From Acipenser ruthenus (lineage: Eukaryota > Chordata > Actinopteri > Acipenseriformes > Acipenseridae): 64,000 nt of DNA. The stretch is from NCBI RefSeq assembly GCF_902713425.1, contig NC_081198.1:20691188-20755187 (forward strand). The letters are read 5' to 3'. The notes below the pieces were generated by a model. It was not told where the DNA came from. It saw only the letters and a list, made by a program, of their open reading frames with translations, and did not search any database. This document shows positions 1 to 9,071 of the stretch, in pieces. Both the position numbers and the translations under genes were made by a program. Each line of letters opens with the position of its first letter. The first letter of the stretch is position 1.

Positions 1-1814
1 GTCCGACAGTTCCCTATCTACCTGCCAATTTTTAGACACGTAGACTTCGCTCTTGGACTTATTAATCACTGCCCCGGTCGCCGTGCAGTACTTCTCAAGG
101 ATATTACTAATCCGAGGTACCGACGATGTGTTGGTGCAAATGAGTGACACATCGTCCATATATGCTGTTGTTTTGACCTGGACCCCGTTGGATCCAGGCA
201 GCTGGAAACCAGTTATATTGGTATCCCTACGAATTGCCTGCAGGAGGGGTTCAATGCACACGACATATAGCAGTGGGGATAGTGGGCAACCCTGTCTGAC
301 CCCTGACTGGATAGATATTTTACCAGTCAGGTGCCTGTTCACCAAGACTCGGGTACTAATGTTTGTATATATGGTTTTAACCCACTCCCTAAGTCCAGGA
401 GCGAATTTCATCTGGTCCATCACTTTGTACATATATTCATGGCTTACCCTATCGAACGTCTTCTCCTGGTCAAGGTTGAACAGGCAGAGGGGATGGTTCC
501 GTTCTCTAGAATAAGCCAGAATGTCCCTTGTTAACATTAAAATATCCGTGATGGACCTCCCTGGGACGCCACAAGCCTGGTCGGGGCCAATGACCAAAGG
601 GAGGTGTACTTGTAGCCGGAGCATCAGAGCTTTGGCTAGTATCTTGTAATCCACGCAAAGGAGGCTGATTGGGCGCCAATTCCGTAGATCTTTAACTTCC
701 CCTTTCTTATGAAGGAGAGTAATTACACTCTCCCGCATAGAAGGGCCCAACCGCTTCTCCCTGTAGACCGCTCTGTAGACCTCCGCTAAATGGACTTTTA
801 GCGTGTCCCAAAAAAGATGGTAATACTCACCCGGGATGCCATCTGGACCTGGCGTCTTACCGGTGTTCATGGTCTTAACCGCCTGGGTGAGCTCCTCCAG
901 CGTGAGTTCTGGGTCCTTCTCCTCCTCCTCGTCGTCCCGCACTGAGTCAGGCTCCAACTGGCTCAGGAACCACTCTATCAGGGTGTCATCTGTAGCTTTG
1001 ATGTTATACAGGTCCCTATAGAAGTTCTCTACCACTTTTTTCACTCCCTCACTATCCTCTACTATCCTCCCCCTGCTGTCGAGCATGGAGGACATCAAGT
1101 GCCGCTTCTCCCTCGTTTTCTGGAAGAAGAAGCGAGTACACTTTTCGTCTTCCTCCATTTTTTGCACTTTTGCATTGTGCATGACCTTTCGTTGTTCCTC
1201 CCTACAAAGCACTGAAAGATCTAGCTTGGTCTGGGCTATCTCGTCGCTTACAGGGAACCCCCGAAGCTGAAGCAGGCTCAGACGCTGGAGGGCAGCATTC
1301 AGGTGTTTATATTTGGCCCTCCTTTCTTTTGCTTTCCTCTTGCCTGCTGCTATGAAATAACCCTTAGTTCTGATTTTGACCATCTCCCACCACTCTATAG
1401 GGGAGTTGAATAGGTCACGCAAAGTGGTCCACTCAACAAGCCTGCTCTTATAGGCTGCAGCTATGGAGGGGTCATCGAGTAAGGAGGTGTTTAATTTCCA
1501 AACCCCTGACCCCATCTGGGAGGTCTGAGGGACCTGCAATGTTACCTGCAGGAGCCTATGGTCAGAGAAGAAGACGGCCTGGGTGTCTACTGCCGTCTTT
1601 GTAAGGGAGCTGGTATGCAGGACGAGATCTATACGGGAGAAGGAGGTCCCAGATGAGCTCACCCAGGTAAAGGGAGGCACCAGGTCCTTACCTGCATCAC
1701 ACAGGGAGAAATCAAATATTACGGAGGACAAAACTCTACTAGAGCGGTCGTTGCGTGGCCTGCTCCGGTCTACGTCCCTCAGAGCACAATTGAAGTCACC
1801 TGACACGATGACGG
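1..1814 (-). mobile_element. LINE family A, copy A1 (5'-truncated, runs off left edge)
   Basis: This is part of a Tx1-clade-like LINE and is nearly identical to the other family A copies. The part in the window covers ORF2 from inside the APE domain to just past the RT active-site region; the 3' end lies left of the window. On the right the element stops inside the APE domain, at the triplet that in other copies continues into GTTCCCC on the plus strand, and joins U2 nt 1-67 directly. The junction shares a few bases (GGGTA/GTA) with U2. This is the usual outcome of aborted reverse transcription during target-primed insertion. The U2 promoter to its right is intact. Confidence 0.9.
1..1814 (-). 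pseudogene. ORF2 fragment of A1 (APE and RT region)
   Basis: The minus-strand frame encodes the family A APE-RT protein without its first roughly 155 residues and without its C-terminal part. Visible pieces include the GDFN neighbourhood at the right end, the SDHRLL endonuclease motif, the linker, and RT motifs A, B and YMDD (near 130-165). No internal disruption was noticed in the visible part. Without the N-terminal catalytic Asn and Glu residues of the APE domain it cannot make a full endonuclease. Confidence 0.8.
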
Positions 1815-1881
1815 GTATCAGATATTAAACTGATAAGAACAGATACTACACTTGATCTTAGCCAAAAGGCCGAGAAGCGAT
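1815..1881 (-). ncRNA. U2 snRNA 5' fragment, nt 1-67 (interrupted by A1)
   Basis: The minus strand starts ATCGCTTCTC and runs through the GTAGTA branch-point recognition element to ATCTGATAC, where A1 begins. It keeps the canonical TTTT loop (nt 15-18). The Sm site and 3' stem-loops are absent from this gene within the window, so no U2 RNA can be made from it. Confidence 0.9.
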
Positions 1882-2133
1882 GGCGACTTGGCCCTTGCCC
1901 GGGGCCCCCCAGCCCGGACGGCACAGGGGGATTCAAAGGTGGGTGCAAAATTCCAAGCACAAGCAGACCCCCAAAAAACGGGCTGCTGCTTCCAGAGGGG
2001 AAATGTGCAATTTAAGCAGGAGAAAACAAAGCAAAAACACACACATAACACCAAAAACAAAACATAAACTGGCGGAGTGCGTCTTACAAATAGTCATGCC
2101 AAGCTGCTATGCTGTGCAAGGTGCCTTGGGTAA
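1882..2133 (-). promoter_or_regulatory. U2 promoter (PSE + DSE) facing A1
   Basis: The PSE-like element is at 1929-1945 (minus strand CACCCACCTTTGAATCC), 48-64 bp upstream of the U2 start. The SPH/ZNF143-like element is at 2115-2133 (minus strand TTACCCAAGGCACCTTGCA). A weak octamer ATTTGTAA is at 2084-2091. All are intact, so a U2-A1 fusion transcript is possible. Confidence 0.75.
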
Positions 2134-2270
2134 CTACAACTGTGCCTCGCTGGCTGGCTGGCTTGCTAAGAAGGTCCTGGCATAGGGACATGTTCCACCA
2201 CACTTGTCTGGTTAGCTGCATGCTCCCAGGAAACAAACTGCTGCTGTCTACATCATCACCACATGTGAAT

Positions 2271-2347
2271 AAAAGAAAGAAAGAAAGCAAGAAAGAAAGA
2301 GAAAGAAAGAGAGAAAGAAAGAAAGAGAGAAAGAAAAAAAAAAGAAG
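2271..2347. repeat. (AAAG)n microsatellite
   Basis: This is an imperfect AAAG/GAGA tract ending in an A-run. It lies downstream of a U2 gene and its 3' box in U2 transcription direction, the same relative place as the CT repeat of the human RNU2 array. Confidence 0.95.
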
Positions 2348-2457
2348 TAAAACGGCGGGAAAACTTGCATCAACACTGGCACTCTCCCTCCAGCAGGGGT
2401 AGACAAAATGCTCACAGGAGAGATCCAGATCTGACTTTGACCAACGTTAGAGAAAGG

Positions 2458-2607
2458 TGTGCACCGTTCCCGGAGGTACTGCAATACCGGGCCGATGCGT
2501 GGAGTGGACGGAGCAAGCCCCTGTTCCATCTCCCGATTCCAAAAATCAATTTAATATATGGTCCCCTGATAGGGGACGTATCAGATATTAAACTGATAAG
2601 AACAGAT
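2458..2607 (-). ncRNA. U2 snRNA 3' fragment, nt 38-187 (interrupted by B1)
   Basis: It starts at ATCTGTTCTT (nt 38) directly after the B1 tail. It contains stem-loop IIa, the Sm site ATTTTTGG and the 3' stem-loops, and ends GTGCACA. The 5' 37 nt and the whole promoter of this gene are missing, because B1 joins the microsatellite of the next unit upstream. It is therefore a dead gene piece. Confidence 0.92.
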
Positions 2608-2696
2608 TATTTTTTTTATTTTTTTTTTTATTAGAAAAATTCCACAAATTTATTATACAAACAATTTTCCAAATATATAGTCACATACATCAATAA

Positions 2697-5600
2697 TTAC
2701 AATATAAACAAACCCTTCCACCTTTCTCTTGCTGAATTATACCCCCATTTCAACACATCCCTTTTAACTCTACCCCTTATGTCACTACACACTCTTTCAA
2801 TTATTACCTCCCCTTTTATCTCTATGTTATTTTTAATCAGTTTATTTCTACATTCCCATAATTCAAACTTAATTAAACTGAGAATTAACCATAACAGCCA
2901 TTGTTGTTTTGTTTTTGTGGCACTCTTTACAAACCCTTTCAATATTACATCGTATGACAGCTTTGTTCCTGGTACCACCTTGTCTATGATCACTCTAGTT
3001 TTATTCCATACTGTTGCTGCAAATGGACATTCCCAAAACACATGTTCCTGTGTTTCTTCCACAAAACATGTTCCCCTAGGACAAAAAGCATTTCTGGTCA
3101 GTTTATGTCTGAATAACACCTCCCTTACAGCCATCCTTTTATGAAGCATCATCCAATTTAAATCTTTTAGGTTATTATCTAGCCCCTTTGGCTGAATATT
3201 TCCCCAAGTCTCAGGGGCCACTGAACTGTATTCATTATTATAAAATACTTTCACCGATTCTTTATACAGTTCTTTATGCTCTGTGCAGATCTCTACCTCT
3301 TTACAGACTGGATTCTGCTTCAGCCACTTCACCGCATGTTGATAATGTCCTGGTAATTGCTCCGCTCTTGGTCCCATGTTATTTATTTTAACAAAATGTC
3401 TCATTGTAAATGAAAACCACAATCTAACAAAAAACTGAAAATTATGTTTAAATTCACCCTGCAAAGCTTTACATAAATTTGCCACAAATAAACAATCTAA
3501 TTTCACAGGAATGTGAGGAACATCCCTCCCTCCTTTCTCCACAGCCTTATACATCTCCCCTCTCTTGATGTACTCATATTTCCCTCCCCACATAAACTCA
3601 AAAATCATACGAATAACACTTCTCCTATATCTTGGAGGCAACGGATATACATAAGCTAGGTACAACAGAGAAGGTAACACGTCTGTTTTTAGAACCAACA
3701 CCTTCCCCATATAGGTCAGTTTCCTTGCTTTCCACATATTTAACTTTTTATTCATTTTAACAATTTTGTCTGCCCAATTCTTTAAATCACTACCCCTTTG
3801 ATAGAAATTAACCCCTAATATTTTAATCCCATCTGAAACTATGTTCAACCCCAAAGGTGTTTCCTTCCTGTTTTCCCAAGCTCCCAAGAACATGACATTT
3901 GTTTTACTCAAGTTTAACTTTGAACCTGATGCTAAAGAAAACAAGTCCATTAACTGAAATGCTCTCCTTATATCATTATCAGACTCTAAATATAAACTTG
4001 TGTCATCTGCATACTGTGCAATTTTTAATTCCACACCCCCACTCCCTGGAATAATTAACCCCTTCACCCCCTTATCTGCCCTCAGTGCTGCAGCGTAAGG
4101 TTCCATGAACAATACATAAAGTAAGGGGGATAGCGGACACCCCTGTCTCACCCCCGACCTTTGTTTAATTAGCTTCCCCAAGTGCCCATTCACATTGACT
4201 CTACTCACTACATCTTTATACATTATTCCTAACCATTTGATTAAATGACACCCAAAACCTAACCTCTCCAAAATTCTAAATAAAAACTGGTGGTTGACCC
4301 TATCAAATGCCTTTTCTTGATCAAGGCTCACTAAAATTAATGGAATATTCCTGTCCTGTACCCACCAAATTACATCTCTAGTCAATTGCAAATTCCATTG
4401 CGCTGATCTTCCCACTACCCCACATGTCTGGTCTTTATGTACAATGAAACCCATCACCCCCCTTAACCTATTAGTTACTGTCTTTGCTAAAATTTTATAA
4501 TCCACATTTAATAAGGTCACAGGCCTCCAGTTTTTCAAATCCTTAATGTCCCCCTTTTTATATAATAAAGAAATAATCCCTTCCTTCATTGATTTTAACA
4601 ATTCTCCTCTGTCAAACACTTCCTTTATTACCTCTTTAAACACTGGACCAATAATGTCCCAGAAAGCCCAATAAAACTCCCTTGGCAGTCCATCTGACCC
4701 CGGCACTTTATTGTTTTTCATCTCATTTACAGCTGCTGTTAACTCGCTCAACTCAATAACCTTCTCCAATTCAATTTTACTCTCTTCTGGCACTCTAGAT
4801 CCCAAATTATTTAAAAATGTATCTCCTGCTTTATCATCTATTTTCCTTTCTGAAAACAACTCCTCATAAAAATAACTTGCACTATCTACCATAGACTCAT
4901 TATCCGATACCTCCCTTCCATCTTTATCTCTTAATCCCTCAATCATTCTTTTCTTTTGTTTCTCCCTCATAGGCTTGAAAAACTGATGACAACATTTTTC
5001 ATTAGTCTCATAAAAGACTAGTTGGCTTCTAAACATGAATTTAGCAGCTCTGTTACTATAAATCGCCTTTAACCTCTCCTTACACAAACTATACTGCTCC
5101 CAATCCATATTCCCACCATTATTATCCTTCACCCGCATCTCCTCCAACCTCTTTTGTAAACCCAATATATCTTTCCTTTCCTCAAATGCTTTTGATTTAC
5201 AATATCCCTGCGCAAACACCTTAACTTTTCGCTTCACATCCTCCCACCAATCAATCCAGGATTTGTAATAAGGTTTCAATTCCACCCACTCATTAAAATA
5301 TAAAATAAATTGTTCCCTAAACTTTTTCTCTTCTAAAATTTTGCAATTCAATTTCCAATACCCGACACCAAATACTGGCCCGTCTAATATTACCCCTAAA
5401 GAAATCATATCATGATCTGAAAACCAAACAGGCAAAACAGAAAAATGTTCTAAAGTCAAATCATTGGTCACAAAGAAATAATCAATTCTACTCTTTGCAC
5501 CCCTAGAATTTCTCCAGGTAAATCCTGGCTTTCCTTTATTTAACTTTTTAAAAGAATCTATTAAATTAAAATTAGACAAAATCAACCGTAAATCCTTGCA

Positions 5601-6068
5601 ACTAAAATCTTCTGATTGAACTGCATCTAAACAGACATTAAAGTCTCCCCCCACTATTACATGCCTATTTGTCATTAATACATCCCCCAAACCCCAAAAT
5701 AATTCTTTTCGCTCTTTCCTTGTTGGAGGAGCATATACATTAATTAATCTTAACTTTTGTCCCCTCCCATCCACATCTGCTACTAGTACCCTCCCTGGCA
5801 CCATAGAAAAAGAATCCTTCACTTCTAACCCTCTATCCTTAAACAAAATCCCCACCCCTGATGAGTGCACACCCCCCACACTACATCTCGATTCCCCCTG
5901 ATCCCATTCCCTTGAAAACCCCTTTATGTCCCCTTCATCTTTTAAATGTACTTCTTGCAAAAAACAAACTGAAAACTTAATATACTTGAAAGAATTTAAC
6001 ACAGATGCTCTTTTCTGATTATTCCTCAAGCCCCTAACATTAACTGAAATTAAATTAATTGAAGCCAT
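2697..6068 (-). CDS. LINE ORF2 protein (APE endonuclease-reverse transcriptase), family B copy 1, intact
   Basis: This is a 1123-residue protein that nicks target DNA and reverse transcribes the element RNA at the nick. The APE domain occupies about residues 1-235, with N10, E39, Y112, GDFN at 141-144 and a SDH motif near 220. The RT domain has the LDQEKAFDRV (motif A), SGVRQGCPLSPLLY (motif B) and YADD (residues 686-689) motifs. A C-terminal CCHC knuckle (Cx4Cx7Hx4C) lies at 996-1014. The start MASINLISVNVRG is the usual APE N-terminus with no extra leader. The stop is 89 bp from the 3' tail. The ORF1 stop lies 34 bp upstream. There is no stop or frameshift, so the protein should be functional if expressed. 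Confidence 0.95.
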   Translation of the reverse strand: MASINLISVNVRGLRNNQKRASVLNSFKYIKFSVCFLQEVHLKDEGDIKGFSREWDQGESRCSVGGVHSSGVGILFKDRGLEVKDSFSMVPGRVLVADVDGRGQKLRLINVYAPPTRKERKELFWGLGDVLMTNRHVIVGGDFNVCLDAVQSEDFSCKDLRLILSNFNLIDSFKKLNKGKPGFTWRNSRGAKSRIDYFFVTNDLTLEHFSVLPVWFSDHDMISLGVILDGPVFGVGYWKLNCKILEEKKFREQFILYFNEWVELKPYYKSWIDWWEDVKRKVKVFAQGYCKSKAFEERKDILGLQKRLEEMRVKDNNGGNMDWEQYSLCKERLKAIYSNRAAKFMFRSQLVFYETNEKCCHQFFKPMREKQKKRMIEGLRDKDGREVSDNESMVDSASYFYEELFSERKIDDKAGDTFLNNLGSRVPEESKIELEKVIELSELTAAVNEMKNNKVPGSDGLPREFYWAFWDIIGPVFKEVIKEVFDRGELLKSMKEGIISLLYKKGDIKDLKNWRPVTLLNVDYKILAKTVTNRLRGVMGFIVHKDQTCGVVGRSAQWNLQLTRDVIWWVQDRNIPLILVSLDQEKAFDRVNHQFLFRILERLGFGCHLIKWLGIMYKDVVSRVNVNGHLGKLIKQRSGVRQGCPLSPLLYVLFMEPYAAALRADKGVKGLIIPGSGGVELKIAQYADDTSLYLESDNDIRRAFQLMDLFSLASGSKLNLSKTNVMFLGAWENRKETPLGLNIVSDGIKILGVNFYQRGSDLKNWADKIVKMNKKLNMWKARKLTYMGKVLVLKTDVLPSLLYLAYVYPLPPRYRRSVIRMIFEFMWGGKYEYIKRGEMYKAVEKGGRDVPHIPVKLDCLFVANLCKALQGEFKHNFQFFVRLWFSFTMRHFVKINNMGPRAEQLPGHYQHAVKWLKQNPVCKEVEICTEHKELYKESVKVFYNNEYSSVAPETWGNIQPKGLDNNLKDLNWMMLHKRMAVREVLFRHKLTRNAFCPRGTCFVEETQEHVFWECPFAATVWNKTRVIIDKVVPGTKLSYDVILKGFVKSATKTKQQWLLWLILSLIKFELWECRNKLIKNNIEIKGEVIIERVCSDIRGRVKRDVLKWGYNSARERWKGLFIL

Positions 6069-6102
6069 TTATAATTTATATTATTAAAAATAAACCCTTT
6101 AT

Positions 6103-7328
6103 TTAAGCTTGGCTTGTAGGTCCTACTCCTTCCTCTTGTATTGCAGGTAAAATAGGTACAGCCAATGTAGTCTCATTAAATTGTTGGAGTTGAGCATTGT
6201 CCAGAAATTCCTCAACATTAAAATCACTGCTTTGTAATCCTAAATCCGACCGACATGGGCTCGCTGGTGACAACAAAAAGCTTCTCAGTTCAGAACCTAA
6301 CTCAGTCCCACTCTCTGTTGATTTACTCCTCAGTTCTGTATCTGAATCTGGCAGATTATGTAAGCCATCAAACCTGTTTCCATGCTCTATCCCCTCCCCT
6401 TCCTTTGCTTTCTTCCCTTTTGCTAGCTTTTGTTCAGCTGCCTTCCTCTCATTCCCAGAATCTTTTTTCCTTTTCCCACTTTTCTTGTCCACATCCATCC
6501 AGCCCTCCTCCTTGCTTGTTTCTTGGTTCAGCTCCATCTTTTCCTCTAGCATTTCCCTACTCGCCTCAATCTCCTCCCGCTCAGCCTCTTGAACAGTTTG
6601 CCGAGCTTCCTCTTGGCCAGGCACTCTGCTTAACTCTGACTGAACCCCACTGCCACTTGAAATCACCTTATCCACAGCCACATTTTCCTCCTGTGCTTCG
6701 CTTACATCAGCGGGACCACCCCTTAGCTCTCCCCCATCTTGCTGCTCATTTTCTGGTTCCTTTTCTTGGTCCTCTCTAATCACCTCTGCAAAGGACTTTT
6801 TCTTCTGTGGGCATTGTCTAAAGAGATGCTCATCAGATCCACAAATATTACATTTTTTAACAAACGGACAGTCCTTTGTTTCATGTCCCAACTCCTCGCA
6901 GTTCCTACAACGAATTTGATTAAAATGCATTTCTGTGTGACCAAAGGACATGCATTTTCGGCAGTATAGCGGTTGGCCAGAATAAAACAAGTAGCCTCTG
7001 TTGGGCCCAATAGAAAAGTTTGCCGGAGGGTGCCTATACCCATCGAAACCTTTGGCGTCTTGCCTTAATAGCACTTTGAATTGTCTCTTGCCATTCCAGA
7101 TTCCCAATAGATCTCTCTGATAAACTGTACTCACTAGTACATCACAGTATTTCCCCAGAAAAGATTCAATATCCCAGTCAGATGCATAAGGATTAAACAT
7201 GTGGACTGTTATAACTCTGAAATTGCGATTCCATAATGATTCAGCAGCATAATCCTTCACAGGAGCTTTCATTGAGTACACTTTGTATCTATCCCAAAAT
7301 GTCATAAAAAGATCTTCAGAGTGAAAAG
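6103..7328 (-). pseudogene. LINE ORF1 protein, family B copy 1, 5'-truncated
   Basis: The RNA-binding ORF1 protein lacks about the first 70 residues seen in B2; an internal Met at 7305 opens a 400-residue frame. The RRM-like region carries VHMFNPYASDWDIESFL and the IWNGKRQF core, followed by three CCHC knuckles and an acidic, Glu-rich tail with a basic KKSGKRKKDSGNERKAAEQK patch. The first knuckle has Phe where B2 has its last Cys, so one zinc ligand is lost in this copy. Confidence 0.88.
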
Positions 7329-7374
7329 AAAGAAAGAGAGAAAGAAAGAAAGAGAGAAAGAAAAAAAAAAGAAG
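7324..7374. repeat. (AAAG)n microsatellite fused to B1 5' end
   Basis: This is a shortened AAAG/GAGA tract. Its left edge is merged with the last element bases GTGAAAAG, so the tract was the joining partner of the B1 cDNA or of a later deletion. Confidence 0.9.
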
Positions 7375-7456
7375 TAAAACGGCGGGAAAACTTGCATCAA
7401 CACTGGCACTCTCCCTCCAGCAGGGGTAGACAAAATGCTCACAGGAGAGATCCAGA

Positions 7457-7472
7457 TCTGACTTTGACCAAC
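7457..7472 (-). terminator. U2 3' box
   Basis: The minus strand GTTGGTCAAAGTCAGA fits the vertebrate snRNA 3'-box pattern GTTTN(1-3)AAARNNAGA, 13 nt past the U2 end. It is the signal used for Integrator-dependent 3' end formation. Confidence 0.75.
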
Positions 7473-7484
7473 GTTAGAGAAAGG

Positions 7485-7671
7485 TGTGCACCGTTCCCGG
7501 AGGTACTGCAATACCGGGCCGATGCGTGGAGTGGACGGAGCAAGCCCCTGTTCCATCTCCTGATTCCAAAAATCAATTTAATATATGGTCCCCTGATAGG
7601 GGACGTATCAGATATTAAACTGATAAGAACAGATACTACACTTGATCTTAGCCAAAAGGCCGAGAAGCGAT
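7485..7671 (-). ncRNA. U2 snRNA gene, complete, one base change
   Basis: The spliceosomal U2 RNA pairs with the intron branch point and with U6. All landmarks are present: 5' ATCGCTTCTC, GTAGTA (nt 33-38), stem IIa GTCCCC/GGGGAC, Sm site ATTTTTGG and 3' stem-loops. It differs from the array consensus by CGGGAG to CAGGAG (plus strand C to T near 7561) just past the Sm site. The full promoter lies upstream and the 3' box downstream. Confidence 0.95.
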
Positions 7672-7927
7672 GGCGACTTGGCCCTTGCCCGGGGCCCCCC
7701 AGCCCGGACGGCACAGGGGGATTCAAAGGTGGGTGCAAAATTCCAAGCACAAGCAGACCCCCAAAAAACGGGCTGCTGCTTCCAGAGGGGAAATGTGCAA
7801 TTTAAGCAGGAGAAAAAAAAAAAAGCAAAAACACACACATATCACCAAAAACAAAACATAAACTGGCGGAGTGCGTCTTACAAATAGTCATGCCAAGCTG
7901 CTATGCTGTGCAAGGTGCCTTGGGTAA
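7672..7927 (-). promoter_or_regulatory. U2 promoter (PSE + DSE)
   Basis: The PSE is at 7719-7735, the octamer-like ATTTGTAA at 7878-7885 and the SPH/ZNF143-like site at 7909-7927. It drives the complete gene 7485-7671. The A-run near 7815-7824 is longer than in other units. Confidence 0.75.
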
Positions 7928-8064
7928 CTACAACTGTGCCTCGCTGGCTGGCTGGCTTGCTAAGAAGGTCCTGGCATAGGGACATTTTCCACCACACTTG
8001 TCTGGTTAGCTGCATGCTCCCAGGAAACAAACTGCTGCTGTCTACATCATCACCACATGTGAAT

Positions 8065-8137
8065 AAAAGAAAGAAAGAAAGCAAGAAAGAAAGAGAAAGA
8101 GAGAAAGAAAGAAAGAGAGAAAGAAAAAAAAAGAAGG
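8065..8137. repeat. (AAAG)n microsatellite
   Basis: Imperfect AAAG/GAGA tract between the U2 upstream region and the next U2 3' box. It ends GAAGGAAAAC instead of GAAGTAAAAC. Confidence 0.95.
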
Positions 8138-8246
8138 AAAACGGCGGGAAAACTTGCATCAACACTGGCACTCTCCCTCCAGCAGGGGTAGACAAAATGC
8201 TCACAGGAGAGATCCAGATCTGACTTTGACCAACGTTAGAGAAAGG

Positions 8247-8419
8247 TGTGCACCGTTCCCGGAGGTACTGCAATACCGGGCCGATGCGTGGAGTGGACGG
8301 AGCAAGCCCCTGTTCCATCTCCCGATTCCAAAAATCAATTTAATATATGGTCCCCTGATAGGGGACGTATCAGATATTAAACTGATAAGAACAGATACTA
8401 CACTTGATCTTAGCCAAAA
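8247..8419 (-). ncRNA. U2 snRNA 3' fragment, nt 15-187 (interrupted by A2)
   Basis: U2 resumes at TTTTGGCTAAG (nt 15) directly after the A2 3' end GAGTA. It keeps the branch-point recognition element, Sm site and 3' end. The first 14 nt and the promoter are not present upstream of A2, so the gene is dead. Confidence 0.93.
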
Positions 8420-9071
8420 TACTCTTTTATTGAGATTTTACATTTTTTTACATTTACACCCATTCGTTTTTTTCATTCATTTTACATTTCTTTTAAAGAT
8501 GACATTCATGCATACAGACATACATTTTGTTTTAAAAGCATTTAAAACACATTTAAAAACACCAAGACAATTGTGCTTTGTACATGGTTAAAACAGACAC
8601 AGATTAAAATCAACATGAAAAAAACCTGTGCTGCTTTAAAAGTGACTGGAAAAAAAGAACCATCTATAAAAAACCAGTGCTTGTGAGGGCCGGGGAGTGC
8701 TCTCTAAAAAGGTTCAAAAGTGAACATAAAACTATATTACTAAAACAGGGACAGGGGAAAAGGGACAGTGTGTAAAACAGTGCGTTAAAATTCTAAAATT
8801 TTAAAACACTTAAAATGTAACTTTTAATAGTTGACGTTAAAAATCTTTTAGATACATAAAACAAAACAAAACAAAATCAAATAAAACATTCAAAATAAAT
8901 CAAATTAAAATCCATAAAACTGAAACAAAGAGACTACATAAAACCAGGGCACCGTTCAAAAAACGGTCATGCCAGCTAAAAAGGGCGGAATGCTGGCATG
9001 ACAAAATAAATAAAGGCTTAACGGTGCCCCGTAGTCCCGCTCCTAGGAGCTAGCGGTTCCAGTTTTTCCCC
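8420..9071 (-). other. 3' UTR of A2 with structured stem-loops
   Basis: This noncoding region is A-rich on the plus strand. Next to the ORF2 stop it has nested inverted repeats: outer arms 8947-8956 and 9020-9029 (10 bp, perfect here), inner arms 8968-8976 and 8992-9000 (CATGCCAGC/GCTGGCATG), and a 12-bp palindrome at 9039-9050. An AATAAA lies about 10 nt from the 3' end. All complete A copies keep the same design. Confidence 0.8.

Larger units (their letters stand above)
1815..2607 (-). repeat. U2 array block 1: U2 5' part, promoter, microsatellite, U2 3' part
   Basis: This block is the spacer plus two interrupted U2 genes. From right to left in transcription order: U2 nt 38-187 (2458-2607, cut by B1), 3' box (2430-2445), and CTTT microsatellite (2271-2347). 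The upstream region of the next unit follows, and then U2 nt 1-67 (1815-1881, cut by A1). The full sequence between is the standard repeat unit. Confidence 0.9.
2608..7328 (-). mobile_element. LINE family B, copy B1 (5' truncated in ORF1)
   Basis: This is a Tx1-clade-like LINE joined to U2 before nt 38. Its 3' end has an A-rich tail (2608-2632) directly abutting U2. ORF2 is intact. The 5' end stops inside ORF1 at a GTGAAAAG that merges into the (AAAG)n microsatellite at 7324-7328. The U2 5' end, PSE and DSE that should flank it are therefore lost. Compared with B2 it differs at very few bases, so both copies are recent. Confidence 0.93.
7324..8419 (-). repeat. U2 array block 2: complete unit between B1 and A2
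   Basis: It contains a CTTT microsatellite at the B1 junction, a complete U2 gene (7485-7671) with its promoter, a second microsatellite (8065-8137), and U2 nt 15-187 (8247-8419) cut by A2. The spacing of U2 3' ends (7485 and 8247) gives a 762-bp unit. Confidence 0.93.

Noticed and set aside
53-514. Plus-strand frames such as MDLLITAPVAVQYFSR, repeated in each A copy
   Set aside because: Antisense shadows of the ORF2 RT domain. They recur only because the element recurs.
2268-2402. Plus-strand frames rich in KERERKK and similar, repeated at every unit
   Set aside because: They are translations of the (AAAG)n microsatellite and U2 flank, with no conservation beyond the DNA repeat.
7485-7671. 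Protein-coding frames across U2 (for example MEQGLAPSTPRIGPVLQYL)
   Set aside because: The sequence is U2 snRNA with all its landmarks. The open frame is incidental.
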